DNA from: an uncultured Ruminiclostridium sp.
GTDB lineage: Bacteria; Bacillota; Clostridia; Oscillospirales; Ruminococcaceae
Length of the DNA: 64,000 bases
NCBI GenBank assembly: GCA_944388385.1
Contig: CALXIO010000006.1
Location: forward strand, 1-64,000
Reading direction: 5' to 3'
Shown here: positions 17,376 to 27,400 of the stretch, in pieces
Numbering within the stretch: position 1 is the first letter of the stretch
Layout: every line of letters begins with the position of its first letter
The notes under the pieces: generated by a model
The model's database searches: none
Told to the model about the DNA's origin: nothing
What the model saw: the letters and a program-made list of their open reading frames with translations, nothing else
Program-made: the position numbers and the translations under genes

Positions 17376-18014
17376 ATGTCAACAGAAAAAATTCACATCT
17401 GCGATCATCCCCTGGTTCAGCACAAAATCTCCCTTTTAAGAGATAAGAACACAGGTGCAAAGGAATTCCGTGAGCTGGTAAGTGAAATCTCCATGCTTAT
17501 GTGCTATGAGGCTACAAGGGATCTCCCCTTAAAGGAGGTACAGATCCAGACTCCTCTTGCAATAGCCACATCCAGCATCATCTCCGGCAGAAAGCTGGCA
17601 TTCGTGCCTATTTTACGCGCAGGCCTTGGTATGGTAGAGGGTGCTATGGCACTTGTTCCTGCCGCAAAGGTAGGTCATATCGGTATTTACAGAGATAAGG
17701 CTAATTCAAACACCGCCGCTGAATACTACTGCAAGCTCCCCTTCGATATAAACGAGCGTGACGTTATCGTTACCGACCTTATGTTAGCTACCGGTGTTTC
17801 CGCTATCCACGCTATTAAGAAAATAAAGGAAGCCGGCGCACATTCTATTAAGTTTATGTGCATTGTAGCTTGTCCTGAAGGTGTAAATGCACTTCACAGC
17901 GAATATCCCGATGTGGAAATTTACTGCGGCGCTATGGATAAGGGTCTTAATGAGGATCTTTATATCATCCCCGGTATCGGTGACGGCGGCGACCGTCTTT
18001 TCGGCACTAAGTAA
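17376..18014 (+). CDS. upp: Uracil phosphoribosyltransferase
   Basis: A 212-aa salvage enzyme making UMP from uracil and PRPP. The start at 17376 is chosen over the in-frame ATG at 17355 because GAGG sits six bases upstream and the family begins here. The PRPP loop reads [16 protein letters not shown] and the uracil site [18 protein letters not shown]. The more usual PRPP loop is DPMLATGGSA, so two normally fixed residues (Pro and the second Gly) differ, although the family call is not in doubt. A terminator follows. Confidence 0.92.
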   Translation: MSTEKIHICDHPLVQHKISLLRDKNTGAKEFRELVSEISMLMCYEATRDLPLKEVQIQTPLAIATSSIISGRKLAFVPILRAGLGMVEGAMALVPAAKVGHIGIYRDKANSNTAAEYYCKLPFDINERDVIVTDLMLATGVSAIHAIKKIKEAGAHSIKFMCIVACPEGVNALHSEYPDVEIYCGAMDKGLNEDLYIIPGIGDGGDRLFGTK

Positions 18015-18026
18015 TGTAGTAAAAAA

Positions 18027-18049
18027 GCCGTGCTGTTGCACGGCTTTTT
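18027..18049 (+). terminator. terminator between upp and GH3 gene
   Basis: Stem GCCGTGC/GCACGGC, loop TGTT, then T5. The GH3 start codon is only about 20 bases past the T-tract. Confidence 0.85.
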
Positions 18050-18066
18050 CTGTAATGAGGTATAGT

Positions 18067-20142
18067 ATGGAAAAATATAAAAATCCGGAATTATCAATAG
18101 AAGAAAGAGCCGCCTGCCTTGCGGACAGAATGACCACCGAGGAGCAGGCTTCCATGTTAAGGTATGACAGTCCGGCAATAGAAAGACTTTCGATACCGGC
18201 ATATAACTGGTGGAATGAGGGACTTCACGGAGTTGCCAGAGCCGGTACTGCAACGGTTTTCCCACAGGCAATAGGTCTTGCGGCGGCTTTTGATGAGGAG
18301 CTTATAGAAAAGGTAGCCAATGTAATTTCAAATGAGGCAAGGGCAAAGTATAATGCCCAGAAGGAATTTGATGACAGGGATATATATAAGGGTCTTACCC
18401 TGTGGTCACCTAATATAAATATCTTCCGTGACCCCAGATGGGGCAGAGGCCATGAAACCTACGGCGAGGACCCCTATCTTACTGCCACCCTTGGCTGTAA
18501 ATTTGTAAAGGGGCTTCAGGGTGAGGGTAAGGTACTTCGCACCGCCGCCTGTGCAAAGCACTTAGCGGTACACAGCGGCCCTGAAAAGCTCCGTCATGAG
18601 TTTAATGCGGAGGTTAGCTGTAAGGACATGGAGGAAACCTACCTCTATGCCTTCGGGGAGCTTATAGAAAAGGCAAGAGTAGAATCTGTAATGGGGGCAT
18701 ATAACCGTGTAAACGGAGAGCCTGCCTGTGCAAATTCCTACCTTATGAAAAGGCTTTCCGACTGGGGCTTTGATGGATATTTCGTATCTGACTGCTGGGC
18801 GATAAATGACTTTCACGCAAATCACAAGGTAACAAAAACTCCTCCTCAGTCTGCCGCCATGGCATTAAAGGCAGGCTGCCACTTAAACTGCGGTAATACC
18901 TATCAGCAGCTGCTTGTAGCTCTGGAGGAGGGACTTATTACTAAGGAGGATATAAGAAAAGCCTGTATCAGAGTGCTTAAAACCAGATTTAAGTTAGGTA
19001 TGTTTGACCCTCATACTGAGTATGATGATATTCCCTGGGAATATAATGACTGTGATGAAAATGACAGTCTTTCCCTTTCCGCCGCAGAAGAAACCATGGT
19101 ACTGCTTGAAAATAACGGCATACTCCCCCTTGACCAAAGCAAAATAAATACCATAGCGGTAATTGGCCCTAACGCTGACAGCATACCTGCCCTTGAGGGA
19201 AACTACAACGGTATATCCTCAAGATATGTGACATTTTTACAGGGCATAAAGAATGCCACCGATAAAAGGGTGATTTATGCTGAGGGCTGTCATTTATATA
19301 AGGACAGGGTATCCGGACTTGCAAAATCCGGGGACAGATACGCTGAGGCTATGGCGGCGGCGAAAATTTCCGATGTGGTTATACTTGTGCTTGGCCTTGA
19401 TGCCACAATAGAGGGCGAAGAGGGAGATGCCGGAAACGAATTTTCCTCCGGGGATAAGCAGGATTTAAGGCTTCCCCCTCCCCAAAGAGAATTATTACAG
19501 CGTATAGTTGCCATAGGAAAGCCGGTTATTACCGTAGTTGCCGCAGGAAGCGCAATCAATACCGAAATAAAGACAGACGCCCTTATTCATGTATGGTATC
19601 CCGGACAGAGGGGCGGTACTGCCCTTGCAAATATCCTTTTCGGCAAGGTATCCCCCTGTGGTAAATTACCTGTTACCTTCTATAAGGACAGCGACAGACT
19701 CCCTGACTTTACAGATTACGGTATGAAGGGCAGAACCTACCGCTACTGTGAGGATTATGACAATATCCTCTACCCCTTCGGCTATGGTCTTGGCTACATT
19801 AAAACAGAAGTAACAGACCTTTCCTATAACAACGGCAAGGCCTGTGTGACTATTAAAAATACCGGTGACAGGGAGGGCAAAGAGGTGGTTCAGCTTTATA
19901 TAAAGCGCCATTGTGAAAATGACCCCTTATTTACCCTTGTGGGCTTTAAGAAGGTATTTTTAAAGGCGGGGGGAAGCATTACCCTTGAATTTACCCTTTC
20001 CGACTATGCCTTTTTATCGGTAAACGAAAAGGGCGAAAGGGTAAAATCCGCCGAAAGCTACACCCTTTATGCAGGAACTCATCAGCCCGATAAGGTATCC
20101 GACAGGCTTTTGGGGAAATCCCTTTCAATAGAAATCCGGTAA
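18067..20142 (+). CDS. Glycoside hydrolase family 3 (beta-xylosidase/beta-glucosidase type)
   Basis: A 691-aa enzyme hydrolysing terminal beta-linked xylose or glucose from oligosaccharides. No signal peptide is visible, so it probably acts on imported oligosaccharides in the cytosol. The (beta/alpha)8 domain carries the YNWWNEGLHGVAR loop, KHLAVHSGPE (164-173) and the nucleophile Asp242 in VSDCWAI. The alpha/beta sandwich and C-terminal fibronectin-III-like domain follow. The WWNEGLHGV and KHxAVHSGP patterns favour the xylosidase branch (inference). The ATG follows GAGG. It sits right behind the upp terminator with no room for a promoter, so it needs read-through. Confidence 0.92.
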   Translation: MEKYKNPELSIEERAACLADRMTTEEQASMLRYDSPAIERLSIPAYNWWNEGLHGVARAGTATVFPQAIGLAAAFDEELIEKVANVISNEARAKYNAQKEFDDRDIYKGLTLWSPNINIFRDPRWGRGHETYGEDPYLTATLGCKFVKGLQGEGKVLRTAACAKHLAVHSGPEKLRHEFNAEVSCKDMEETYLYAFGELIEKARVESVMGAYNRVNGEPACANSYLMKRLSDWGFDGYFVSDCWAINDFHANHKVTKTPPQSAAMALKAGCHLNCGNTYQQLLVALEEGLITKEDIRKACIRVLKTRFKLGMFDPHTEYDDIPWEYNDCDENDSLSLSAAEETMVLLENNGILPLDQSKINTIAVIGPNADSIPALEGNYNGISSRYVTFLQGIKNATDKRVIYAEGCHLYKDRVSGLAKSGDRYAEAMAAAKISDVVILVLGLDATIEGEEGDAGNEFSSGDKQDLRLPPPQRELLQRIVAIGKPVITVVAAGSAINTEIKTDALIHVWYPGQRGGTALANILFGKVSPCGKLPVTFYKDSDRLPDFTDYGMKGRTYRYCEDYDNILYPFGYGLGYIKTEVTDLSYNNGKACVTIKNTGDREGKEVVQLYIKRHCENDPLFTLVGFKKVFLKAGGSITLEFTLSDYAFLSVNEKGERVKSAESYTLYAGTHQPDKVSDRLLGKSLSIEIR

Positions 20143-20146
20143 AAAT

Positions 20147-20218
20147 AAAACCGCCCACCTGATATGCACCCCAAAAGTTAGACACTTTTGGAGGTGCATA
20201 TCAAAAGGGTGGTTTTTT
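20147..20218. terminator. bidirectional terminator with a large palindrome in its loop
   Basis: The outer stem AAAACCGCCC (20147-20156) pairs with GGGTGGTTTT (20207-20216), with T-tracts both ways. It sits between the converging GH3 and winged-helix genes. The loop contains a 42-bp near-perfect palindrome, annotated separately. Confidence 0.75.
20161..20202. repeat. 42-bp near-perfect palindrome, possible IS-end relic
   Basis: Left arm GATATGCACC CCAAAAGT, five-base loop TAGAC, right arm its reverse complement with one extra base. The half-site CCCCAAAAGTTAGACA resembles terminal repeats of IS3-family elements from memory. No transposase ORF is nearby. A tiny derivative or IS-end scar is an inference to test by ISfinder search. 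Confidence 0.6.
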
Positions 20219-20219
20219 G

Positions 20220-20843
20220 TTATTCATTTACTTCCAGCTTATAGCCTACTCCCCACATTATTTTAAGACTCCATAAGGGGGATTTTCCGTCCATTTTATC
20301 CCTAAGGGATGCCACCGCCTGTTTTATCTCTGCTTCACATTCGCTGTCATCCTTGCGGAATATCTCAAAGGCAAGCTGTTCACGGCTGAACACCCGGTTA
20401 GGATTTGAAATAAAGCATTTAAGCAGCTTTTTCTCAATGTCCGTCAGCTGATAGGTTTCGTTGCCTAAGGTAACTGTGCCGTATTCCTCGTTTATTTCAA
20501 TATCGGTGTACTTTGTGCCTAAAGCATCGCTGTGACTGTCCAGCATTTCACAAAGTCTTGTCATATCCACCGGATCTCCAAGGGAATTTTTACTGCCGGA
20601 GTTGTCTATAAGGTACACCCCTGCCATAAGAATAGAGCTTTCCACAACGCTTTCATACTCTGTGTAGCCCTCTCCTAAAATAAGCACATCCGGATTACAT
20701 CTGCTGCACTCCATAAGCAGGGACTGTATATCCGGGTCTATCTGACAGAAGGTACAGGCAGTAAAGCCGTTTCCCTTTGCTATGTCCTTTATAAAGTTAC
20801 ATACCGATTCTCTTTTATCTGCAACCGTTAGTCTGTTAGCCAT
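20220..20843 (-). CDS. Winged-helix DNA-binding protein with receiver-like N-terminus lacking the phospho-Asp
   Basis: A 207-aa protein. The C-terminal (about 130-207) is an OmpR/PhoB-type winged helix: LTDIEKKLLKCFISN, SREQLAFEIF, and the wing segment WGVGYKL. The first 120 residues have the order and spacing of a receiver fold, with LTVADKRE in the first strand and PDVLILGEG in the third. The normal acceptor Asp there is Gly57, so phosphorylation is unlikely (inference). No histidine kinase is adjacent. Its own promoter faces away from groESL. The targets are unknown. It could also be an unrelated alpha/beta sensor fused to the winged helix. Confidence 0.75.
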   Translation of the reverse strand: MANRLTVADKRESVCNFIKDIAKGNGFTACTFCQIDPDIQSLLMECSRCNPDVLILGEGYTEYESVVESSILMAGVYLIDNSGSKNSLGDPVDMTRLCEMLDSHSDALGTKYTDIEINEEYGTVTLGNETYQLTDIEKKLLKCFISNPNRVFSREQLAFEIFRKDDSECEAEIKQAVASLRDKMDGKSPLWSLKIMWGVGYKLEVNE

Positions 20844-20884
20844 AATTATTATCCTTTCAAAATGGCATTATCTTTCTATGGTAT

Positions 20885-20913
20885 ATTATACATTCCCCTC
20901 TTGATTTTTTCAA
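20885..20913 (-). promoter_or_regulatory. promoter of winged-helix gene
   Basis: Reading leftward: TTGAAA, 17-bp spacer, TATAAT. The rest of the 300-bp gap to groES contains only AT-rich DNA plus the groES promoter and CIRCE. Confidence 0.75.
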
Positions 20914-21018
20914 CTGTTTTATTGCAAAATTTCTTGTAATTTAGCATAATTCTTTTAAACAAAGTTTTGTGCATATTATACAAACATCACAAAATTGCGG
21001 CAATTTATCAAATACCCC

Positions 21019-21047
21019 TTGATTTTTCACTATAAAGATATTACAAT
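21019..21047 (+). promoter_or_regulatory. groESL promoter
   Basis: TTGATT, 17-bp spacer, TACAAT, with the CIRCE box starting about 14 bases downstream. Confidence 0.75.
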
Positions 21048-21060
21048 ATGAATTAGCGAA

Positions 21061-21087
21061 TTAGCACTCACAAGGCAAGAGTGCTAA
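21061..21087. promoter_or_regulatory. CIRCE operator (HrcA) upstream of groES
   Basis: TTAGCACTC, nine bases, GAGTGCTAA, a perfect consensus located at the expected transcription start of groES. It matches the htpG CIRCE arm for arm. Confidence 0.97.
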
Positions 21088-21130
21088 ACCGACAAAAAAC
21101 GCTAATAACCGCACAGGCGGAAAATCATAA

Positions 21131-21430
<300 letters not shown>

Positions 21431-21440
21431 TTGAAAGTGA

Positions 21441-23078
<1,638 letters not shown>

Positions 23079-23121
23079 TAAAATTTTGCAAACACCTATG
23101 GCACGATGAATAATAAATGAG

Positions 23122-23160
23122 CAAAAGACCCACCCGTAAAAGGGTGGGTCTTTTGTTTTT
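23122..23160. terminator. bidirectional terminator after groEL
   Basis: A 14-bp perfect stem CAAAAGACCCACCC and its complement, a six-base loop and a T-rich tail. It serves groEL and the converging glycosyltransferase. Confidence 0.92.
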
Positions 23161-24100
23161 ATAAATTAAGATCCAGCTCTCCTGAGCCGGCAAAGTAATA
23201 TTTCTTAGTGCCGTATACCTTTAAGAATTTTGATGCCCGGACATGTCCCTCTATCAGCTTTACCTTTTCTCTTTTGCTTAGCTTACATCTTACCAGCATA
23301 CCAAATACGGTGACTGATATTTTCTTGCTTAAAACAAGACATTGAAGCTTATATTTGCCGAAAACCTGCTTTTCCTCAATAAATTGCCTTAAAATCGCAA
23401 ATGCCCTTAAATAATCCGCTATACTTTTAACGGAAATATTTCCGGTGATACTGCCCTTGCGATGAACATAATAATAAAGCACATCACTTATGCAGGCCAC
23501 CTTACGGGCATAGTAAAACAGCCTTGGTATGCAGGCCACATCCTCAAAGGTCATACCCTCCGGGAAATAAATGCCGTTATCAGTAAACAGACTTTTGCGG
23601 TACAGCTTGTTCCAGGTGTAGGTTCTTACCGTAACATCAATAATAATAGCCTTCATGGCGGTTTTTCCGTCCATTGCATCAAAGGGGTGATTTAAAAGAT
23701 AGGGCGCTGACCTATCCTTCTCATCGGTGTTGAAATAGTTACAGCAAACTATATCCGCATCATTATTTACAGCGGCGCTGTAAAGCTTAGAAATATAGTC
23801 CTTGGTCACATAGTCGTCGCTGTCCACAAAGGCGATAAATTCTCCCCTTGCGTGTCTTATACCCATATTTCTTGCTGAGGATAAACCGCCGTTTTCTTTA
23901 TCTATCATCCTCATAAAGGGGTATTTTTTGCAATATTCCCTTGCAATAACCGGGGAGCTGTCCTTTGCCCCGTCATTGATTATAAGAATTTCGTAGCAAT
24001 CATCAAAATCCTGACCTGCAAGGCAGTCAAGACATCTTGCCACATACTTCTCCACATTATACACAGGTACGATAACCGTAACCTTTACAGAACTTACCAT
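23159..24100 (-). CDS. Family 2 glycosyltransferase
   Basis: A 313-aa cytosolic, membrane-peripheral GT-A enzyme that probably adds a sugar to an envelope glycan. The nucleotide-sugar fold is clear: IVPVYNVEKYV, EILIINDGAKDSS, NGGLSSARNMGIRHA, and the metal site FVDSDDYV (DxD-type). No transmembrane tail is visible. A perfect SigA promoter (24153-24181) lies upstream and a shared terminator downstream. There is no neighbouring polysaccharide cluster, so donor and acceptor are unknown. Confidence 0.88.
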   Translation of the reverse strand: MVSSVKVTVIVPVYNVEKYVARCLDCLAGQDFDDCYEILIINDGAKDSSPVIAREYCKKYPFMRMIDKENGGLSSARNMGIRHARGEFIAFVDSDDYVTKDYISKLYSAAVNNDADIVCCNYFNTDEKDRSAPYLLNHPFDAMDGKTAMKAIIIDVTVRTYTWNKLYRKSLFTDNGIYFPEGMTFEDVACIPRLFYYARKVACISDVLYYYVHRKGSITGNISVKSIADYLRAFAILRQFIEEKQVFGKYKLQCLVLSKKISVTVFGMLVRCKLSKREKVKLIEGHVRASKFLKVYGTKKYYFAGSGELDLNL

Positions 24101-24152
24101 TTTATACTACCTCGTTATGCTGAAAATTGGTTAATTGATTTCTGTCAAAGTA

Positions 24153-24181
24153 ATTATAACAAATTGACAATTTTTTGTCAA
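24153..24181 (-). promoter_or_regulatory. promoter of glycosyltransferase, in a palindrome
   Basis: Reading leftward: TTGACA, 17-bp spacer, TATAAT, a perfect consensus. The -35 belongs to a perfect inverted repeat TTGACAA-TTTT-TTGTCAA (24164-24181). Confidence 0.8.
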
Positions 24182-24254
24182 GGAAAAATCATAGCCCCCG
24201 GTGAATATAATATAAAAATGTACAAATACTCTAATAAAAGGGGGTAACAGATGT

Positions 24255-25115
24255 ATGACTTATGGCAAAAAAGCGATTATATTTATATTGACAGGAATTT
24301 TAATTACTGTTTTAACTCTTGCACTTCTCACCGCCGCCACCTTTGATATAAAAAGTGCGGATACGGTGCTTGGCATAATGTATCACCAGGTTTTAAAGGA
24401 CAAGTCCGTCGCCGGGGAATATGTGGTTACCTATGAGGAATTAGAGGCGGATTTTAAATGGCTGAGGGATAATAATTACACCTCATATCTCCCCTCGGAA
24501 ATAAAGGCCATAAGGCAAAACGGGGGAATGTTATCAAAAAAGGCGGTGATTTTGTCCTTTGATGACGGCTATGAAACCGGACTAGAATATGTGCTGCCCT
24601 TATTGCAAAAGTATCAGCTTAAAGCCACTATCAATATTGTGGGAGATTATACCGATAAATATTCGGAGCTTTCACAAAAAGAGAAAAATCTTTCCTATTC
24701 CTATCTTACATGGGAGGAAATAGCAAGGCTTTCCCAATATAAAAATCAGATAGAGATAGGGCTTCACACCTATAGTATGCACGGCTTTGACAGTACAAGA
24801 CAGGGCTGTGGTAAAAATCCCGGGGAAACTGACGAGGAATACAGGGCTATTCTATATTCCGACACCGCAAGGCTTATAAATAAGTTAGGGGAATACGGGG
24901 TATTTCCCACCTCCTTTGCCTTTCCCTACGGGATAATTTCACAGGGGGCGGTGGATACCATAAAAAGTACGGGAATTGATATTTTCATGACCTGCAGGGA
25001 AGCCCCCACAATAATAAATGACGACACCATAATAATAAACCGCTATAACAGAGCAGGGGGCAGAGCTATAGCGGATATTGAGAAATTATATTTAAGCCAG
25101 GCAGAAGGTATATAA
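24255..25115 (+). CDS. Membrane-anchored polysaccharide deacetylase
   Basis: A 286-aa NodB-fold enzyme that would remove acetyl groups from a cell-surface glycan or peptidoglycan. An uncleaved signal anchor (residues about 7-29) places the domain outside. Catalytic motif 1 SFDDGY with Asp103-Asp104 is intact. Motif 2 has His171 and His176 in HTYSMH, the wider spacing seen in PgaB/IcaB-like members. The ATG follows GGGGG with wide spacing. It is monocistronic with a terminator. The substrate is not deducible. Confidence 0.87.
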   Translation: MTYGKKAIIFILTGILITVLTLALLTAATFDIKSADTVLGIMYHQVLKDKSVAGEYVVTYEELEADFKWLRDNNYTSYLPSEIKAIRQNGGMLSKKAVILSFDDGYETGLEYVLPLLQKYQLKATINIVGDYTDKYSELSQKEKNLSYSYLTWEEIARLSQYKNQIEIGLHTYSMHGFDSTRQGCGKNPGETDEEYRAILYSDTARLINKLGEYGVFPTSFAFPYGIISQGAVDTIKSTGIDIFMTCREAPTIINDDTIIINRYNRAGGRAIADIEKLYLSQAEGI

Positions 25116-25119
25116 AAAG

Positions 25120-25147
25120 AAAACCACTGTAAATACAGTGGTTTTTG
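25120..25147. terminator. bidirectional terminator
   Basis: Stem AAAACCACTGT/ACAGTGGTTTT with loop AAAT and T-tracts on both sides, between the deacetylase and bioY genes. Confidence 0.85.
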
Positions 25148-25149
25148 AT

Positions 25150-25728
25150 TTATGCTTTTGCTGAGCTTTCTTTTCTTACGGATGCGGTTGCTTTAAGTAA
25201 GGGAATGGTAACTAAATATGCGGCTACTACACTTGCTATATCCTTTATTATAAAGGAAAGTGAAACCAGCATAAAGGATTCTCCCAAAGGCACACTCATT
25301 ACTATCGAATACTGAATCACACCTGCTATATGGCAAGCTGCAAGTCCCAATATGCCAAAGCCTATTGCACAGGCAGGCTTTGCGGCTTTAGGCAGAGCGT
25401 TTATAGTAATACCGCATATTGCCGCCATTGCTATAAAGCCGAATAAAAAGCCGCCTGCCGGGGAGATAAGGGAAGCAAATCCACCCTTGAAGTTTGCAAA
25501 CACCGGTGCGCCGAGGGCTCCCACCGCCACATAAACCGCCGCGGCAATAGTTGCCTTTGCTGTTTTAAGGTAGTATCCGCAAAGGGCTACCGTAAAGGTC
25601 TGTAATGTTACCGGAACACCGGTAGGAAGCGGAATTGCCACCTGTGACAGAACGCCGATAATAGCCGCAAACAATGCGCACATTACCATGGAAATAATAT
25701 CAAGCTTTTTCTTTTTTGTATCAGACAT
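25150..25728 (-). CDS. bioY: Biotin transporter substrate-binding component BioY
   Basis: A 192-aa integral membrane S-component of an energy-coupling factor (ECF) transporter. It has six hydrophobic segments and the diagnostic BioY loop PLPTGVPVTLQTFTVAL near residue 35. No EcfA or EcfT genes are adjacent, so it presumably uses a shared ECF module elsewhere. An AGGAGACATT site precedes the ATG and a consensus promoter lies upstream. No BirA-like palindrome was recognised. Confidence 0.92.
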   Translation of the reverse strand: MSDTKKKKLDIISMVMCALFAAIIGVLSQVAIPLPTGVPVTLQTFTVALCGYYLKTAKATIAAAVYVAVGALGAPVFANFKGGFASLISPAGGFLFGFIAMAAICGITINALPKAAKPACAIGFGILGLAACHIAGVIQYSIVMSVPLGESFMLVSLSFIIKDIASVVAAYLVTIPLLKATASVRKESSAKA

Positions 25729-25756
25729 AATAATGTCTCCTTTCTTTTGCTACTAA

Positions 25757-25785
25757 AGAATACCCCAAAAAACAGTATATGTCAA
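25757..25785 (-). promoter_or_regulatory. bioY promoter
   Basis: Reading leftward: TTGACA, 17-bp spacer, TATTCT. Confidence 0.8.
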
Positions 25786-25851
25786 CCATAGCAATACAAA
25801 AGGGTGACAATTATTTCACAAAAAATTCATATACTTTTTTTGAAAAAAGCT

Positions 25852-25880
25852 TTGCATTTTGGAAAGACATTTGATATAAT
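25852..25880 (+). promoter_or_regulatory. promoter of PrsA-like gene
   Basis: TTGCAT, 17-bp spacer, TATAAT, 42 bases before the start codon. Confidence 0.8.
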
Positions 25881-25921
25881 AGGAAATCGGAGTATTTCGT
25901 ATACAGAAAGGATAACACAAA

Positions 25922-27352
25922 ATGAAAAAGAAAATTGCAGTTATAGTGGCAATTCTTGCCGTTTGCATGAGCTTTTGCGGATGTAGTGAAAGTATTTTAA
26001 ATTCCAGCGGAAGCAACGATACATCAGGCACCACCTCAGAAATCTGGACAGCAAAGGATGATGATATTATCGCCTGGGCTGAGGGAGAGAATTTATCTGA
26101 GGAGGACAAGGAATATTATAACGTTACCTTCAAGGAATTTTTCGGTGAATATTCCTTCACCCTGTCAAACTACGGCTTTGATGAAACAAACCCTGTTTTT
26201 GAACCCTACTGTGAGCAGATAAGACAGACTGTTATAGATATGCTGACCAACGAAAGAATTATCCTTAAGAAGGCTAAGGAAATGGGTCTTGATACCCTTA
26301 CCGAGGATGAGATGAAGGAGGTTGAAAAGGCATATCTTGAAAATGTTGAGGGCTGGTGTGAGAGCTTTGAGGATCAGGCTAAAGAGGAGCTTGGAATTGA
26401 ATCCTCCGACACAGAGTCAGAAACCCTTGACACAGCCACCGAACAGCAGGTAAAGGACAAGGCCAAGGAGATTTTCAGAGATTACATGGAGGGTTTTGGC
26501 TTATCTGAGGAAACCTTCCTTAAGTGGCAGACTACCACCTTTATCGAAAGAAAGGTTTTAAATGAAATAAACAAGGATATAAAGGTTGAAAGAGAGGATG
26601 CCAAGAAGGTAATTGAGAGCACCATTGAGGAGGCAAAGAAGGCATACGATACCAATGTATCCCAGTATGAGCAGAATGCCCAGTACCAGACTGTATGGGT
26701 TCCTGAGGGCACAAGAAATATAAAGTATATTCTTGTGGCACTTTCATCTGCCGATTCAGCTGAGCTTAATGCGGAAAGAAACGAAAGCGGCGCTGATGAT
26801 GAGGAAATCGACAAGAAGCGTGACGAAAAGCTGAAGGAAATTGAGGATAAGGCAAATGCGGCTTATGAGAAGCTTCAGAACGGCACATCCTTTGATGATG
26901 TATTAAAGGAATACAGCAACGAATATAGTCCCGATGCCGCAAGCCAGGAGGTAACTGTAATAAAGGGCAGTACCACACTTAACAAGGATCTTTACGATGC
27001 AGTTTATACCCTTGAAAATAAGGGAGATATAAGCCCCCTTGTAAAGAGTGACAGAGGATATTATATCATTCAGTATTCATCCGATGCAGAGATAACCGAT
27101 GAGGAGCTTGATGAAATAATAGACGAAACCCAGGCTACTATCTTAGAATCCTTACAAAATCAGAATGCAAACAAGACACTTGCACAGTGGCGTGAGGAAG
27201 TAGTTTATGAATATGACTACGATAAGCTGAATTTTGAAAAGCCCGAGGAGGAAACCTCATCTGCCGAAAGCAGTAAGGAGGAATCCGAGGAAGAAGAATC
27301 CGAAGAGGAATCCGAAGAGGAATCCGAGGATAACACCACAACAGAGGAATAA
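25922..27352 (+). CDS. PrsA/SurA-like peptidyl-prolyl isomerase lipoprotein
   Basis: A 476-aa predicted foldase anchored outside the membrane, assisting folding of secreted proteins. Signal peptide with lipobox-like end FCGC (Cys21), an N-terminal helical chaperone part rich in Glu/Lys (about 60-270), then one parvulin (PpiC) domain at about 275-405 including FDDVLKEYSNEYSPD and DRGYYIIQYSS. The last 35 residues are an acidic Glu/Ser repeat (EESEEE), not part of the family. An AGAAAGGATAAC site precedes the ATG. It is longer than Bacillus PrsA (about 290 aa) because of the helical part and tail. Monocistronic. Confidence 0.87.
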   Translation: MKKKIAVIVAILAVCMSFCGCSESILNSSGSNDTSGTTSEIWTAKDDDIIAWAEGENLSEEDKEYYNVTFKEFFGEYSFTLSNYGFDETNPVFEPYCEQIRQTVIDMLTNERIILKKAKEMGLDTLTEDEMKEVEKAYLENVEGWCESFEDQAKEELGIESSDTESETLDTATEQQVKDKAKEIFRDYMEGFGLSEETFLKWQTTTFIERKVLNEINKDIKVEREDAKKVIESTIEEAKKAYDTNVSQYEQNAQYQTVWVPEGTRNIKYILVALSSADSAELNAERNESGADDEEIDKKRDEKLKEIEDKANAAYEKLQNGTSFDDVLKEYSNEYSPDAASQEVTVIKGSTTLNKDLYDAVYTLENKGDISPLVKSDRGYYIIQYSSDAEITDEELDEIIDETQATILESLQNQNANKTLAQWREEVVYEYDYDKLNFEKPEEETSSAESSKEESEEEESEEESEEESEDNTTTEE

Positions 27353-27353
27353 A

Positions 27354-27387
27354 AAACCGGCGTACAGGAAACTGTACGCTGTTTTTT
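27354..27387 (+). terminator. terminator after PrsA-like gene
   Basis: Stem GCGTACAG/CTGTACGC capped by a GAAA tetraloop, followed by TGTTTTTT. The next gene starts 14 bases past the T-run, so its transcription may depend on read-through. Confidence 0.85.
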
Positions 27388-27400
27388 AAGTGAGGTAAAT

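Noticed and set aside
23481..23530. CRISPR-like repeats
   Set aside because: No regularly spaced direct repeats were found here or elsewhere. The only tandem repeats are coding (63483-63557).
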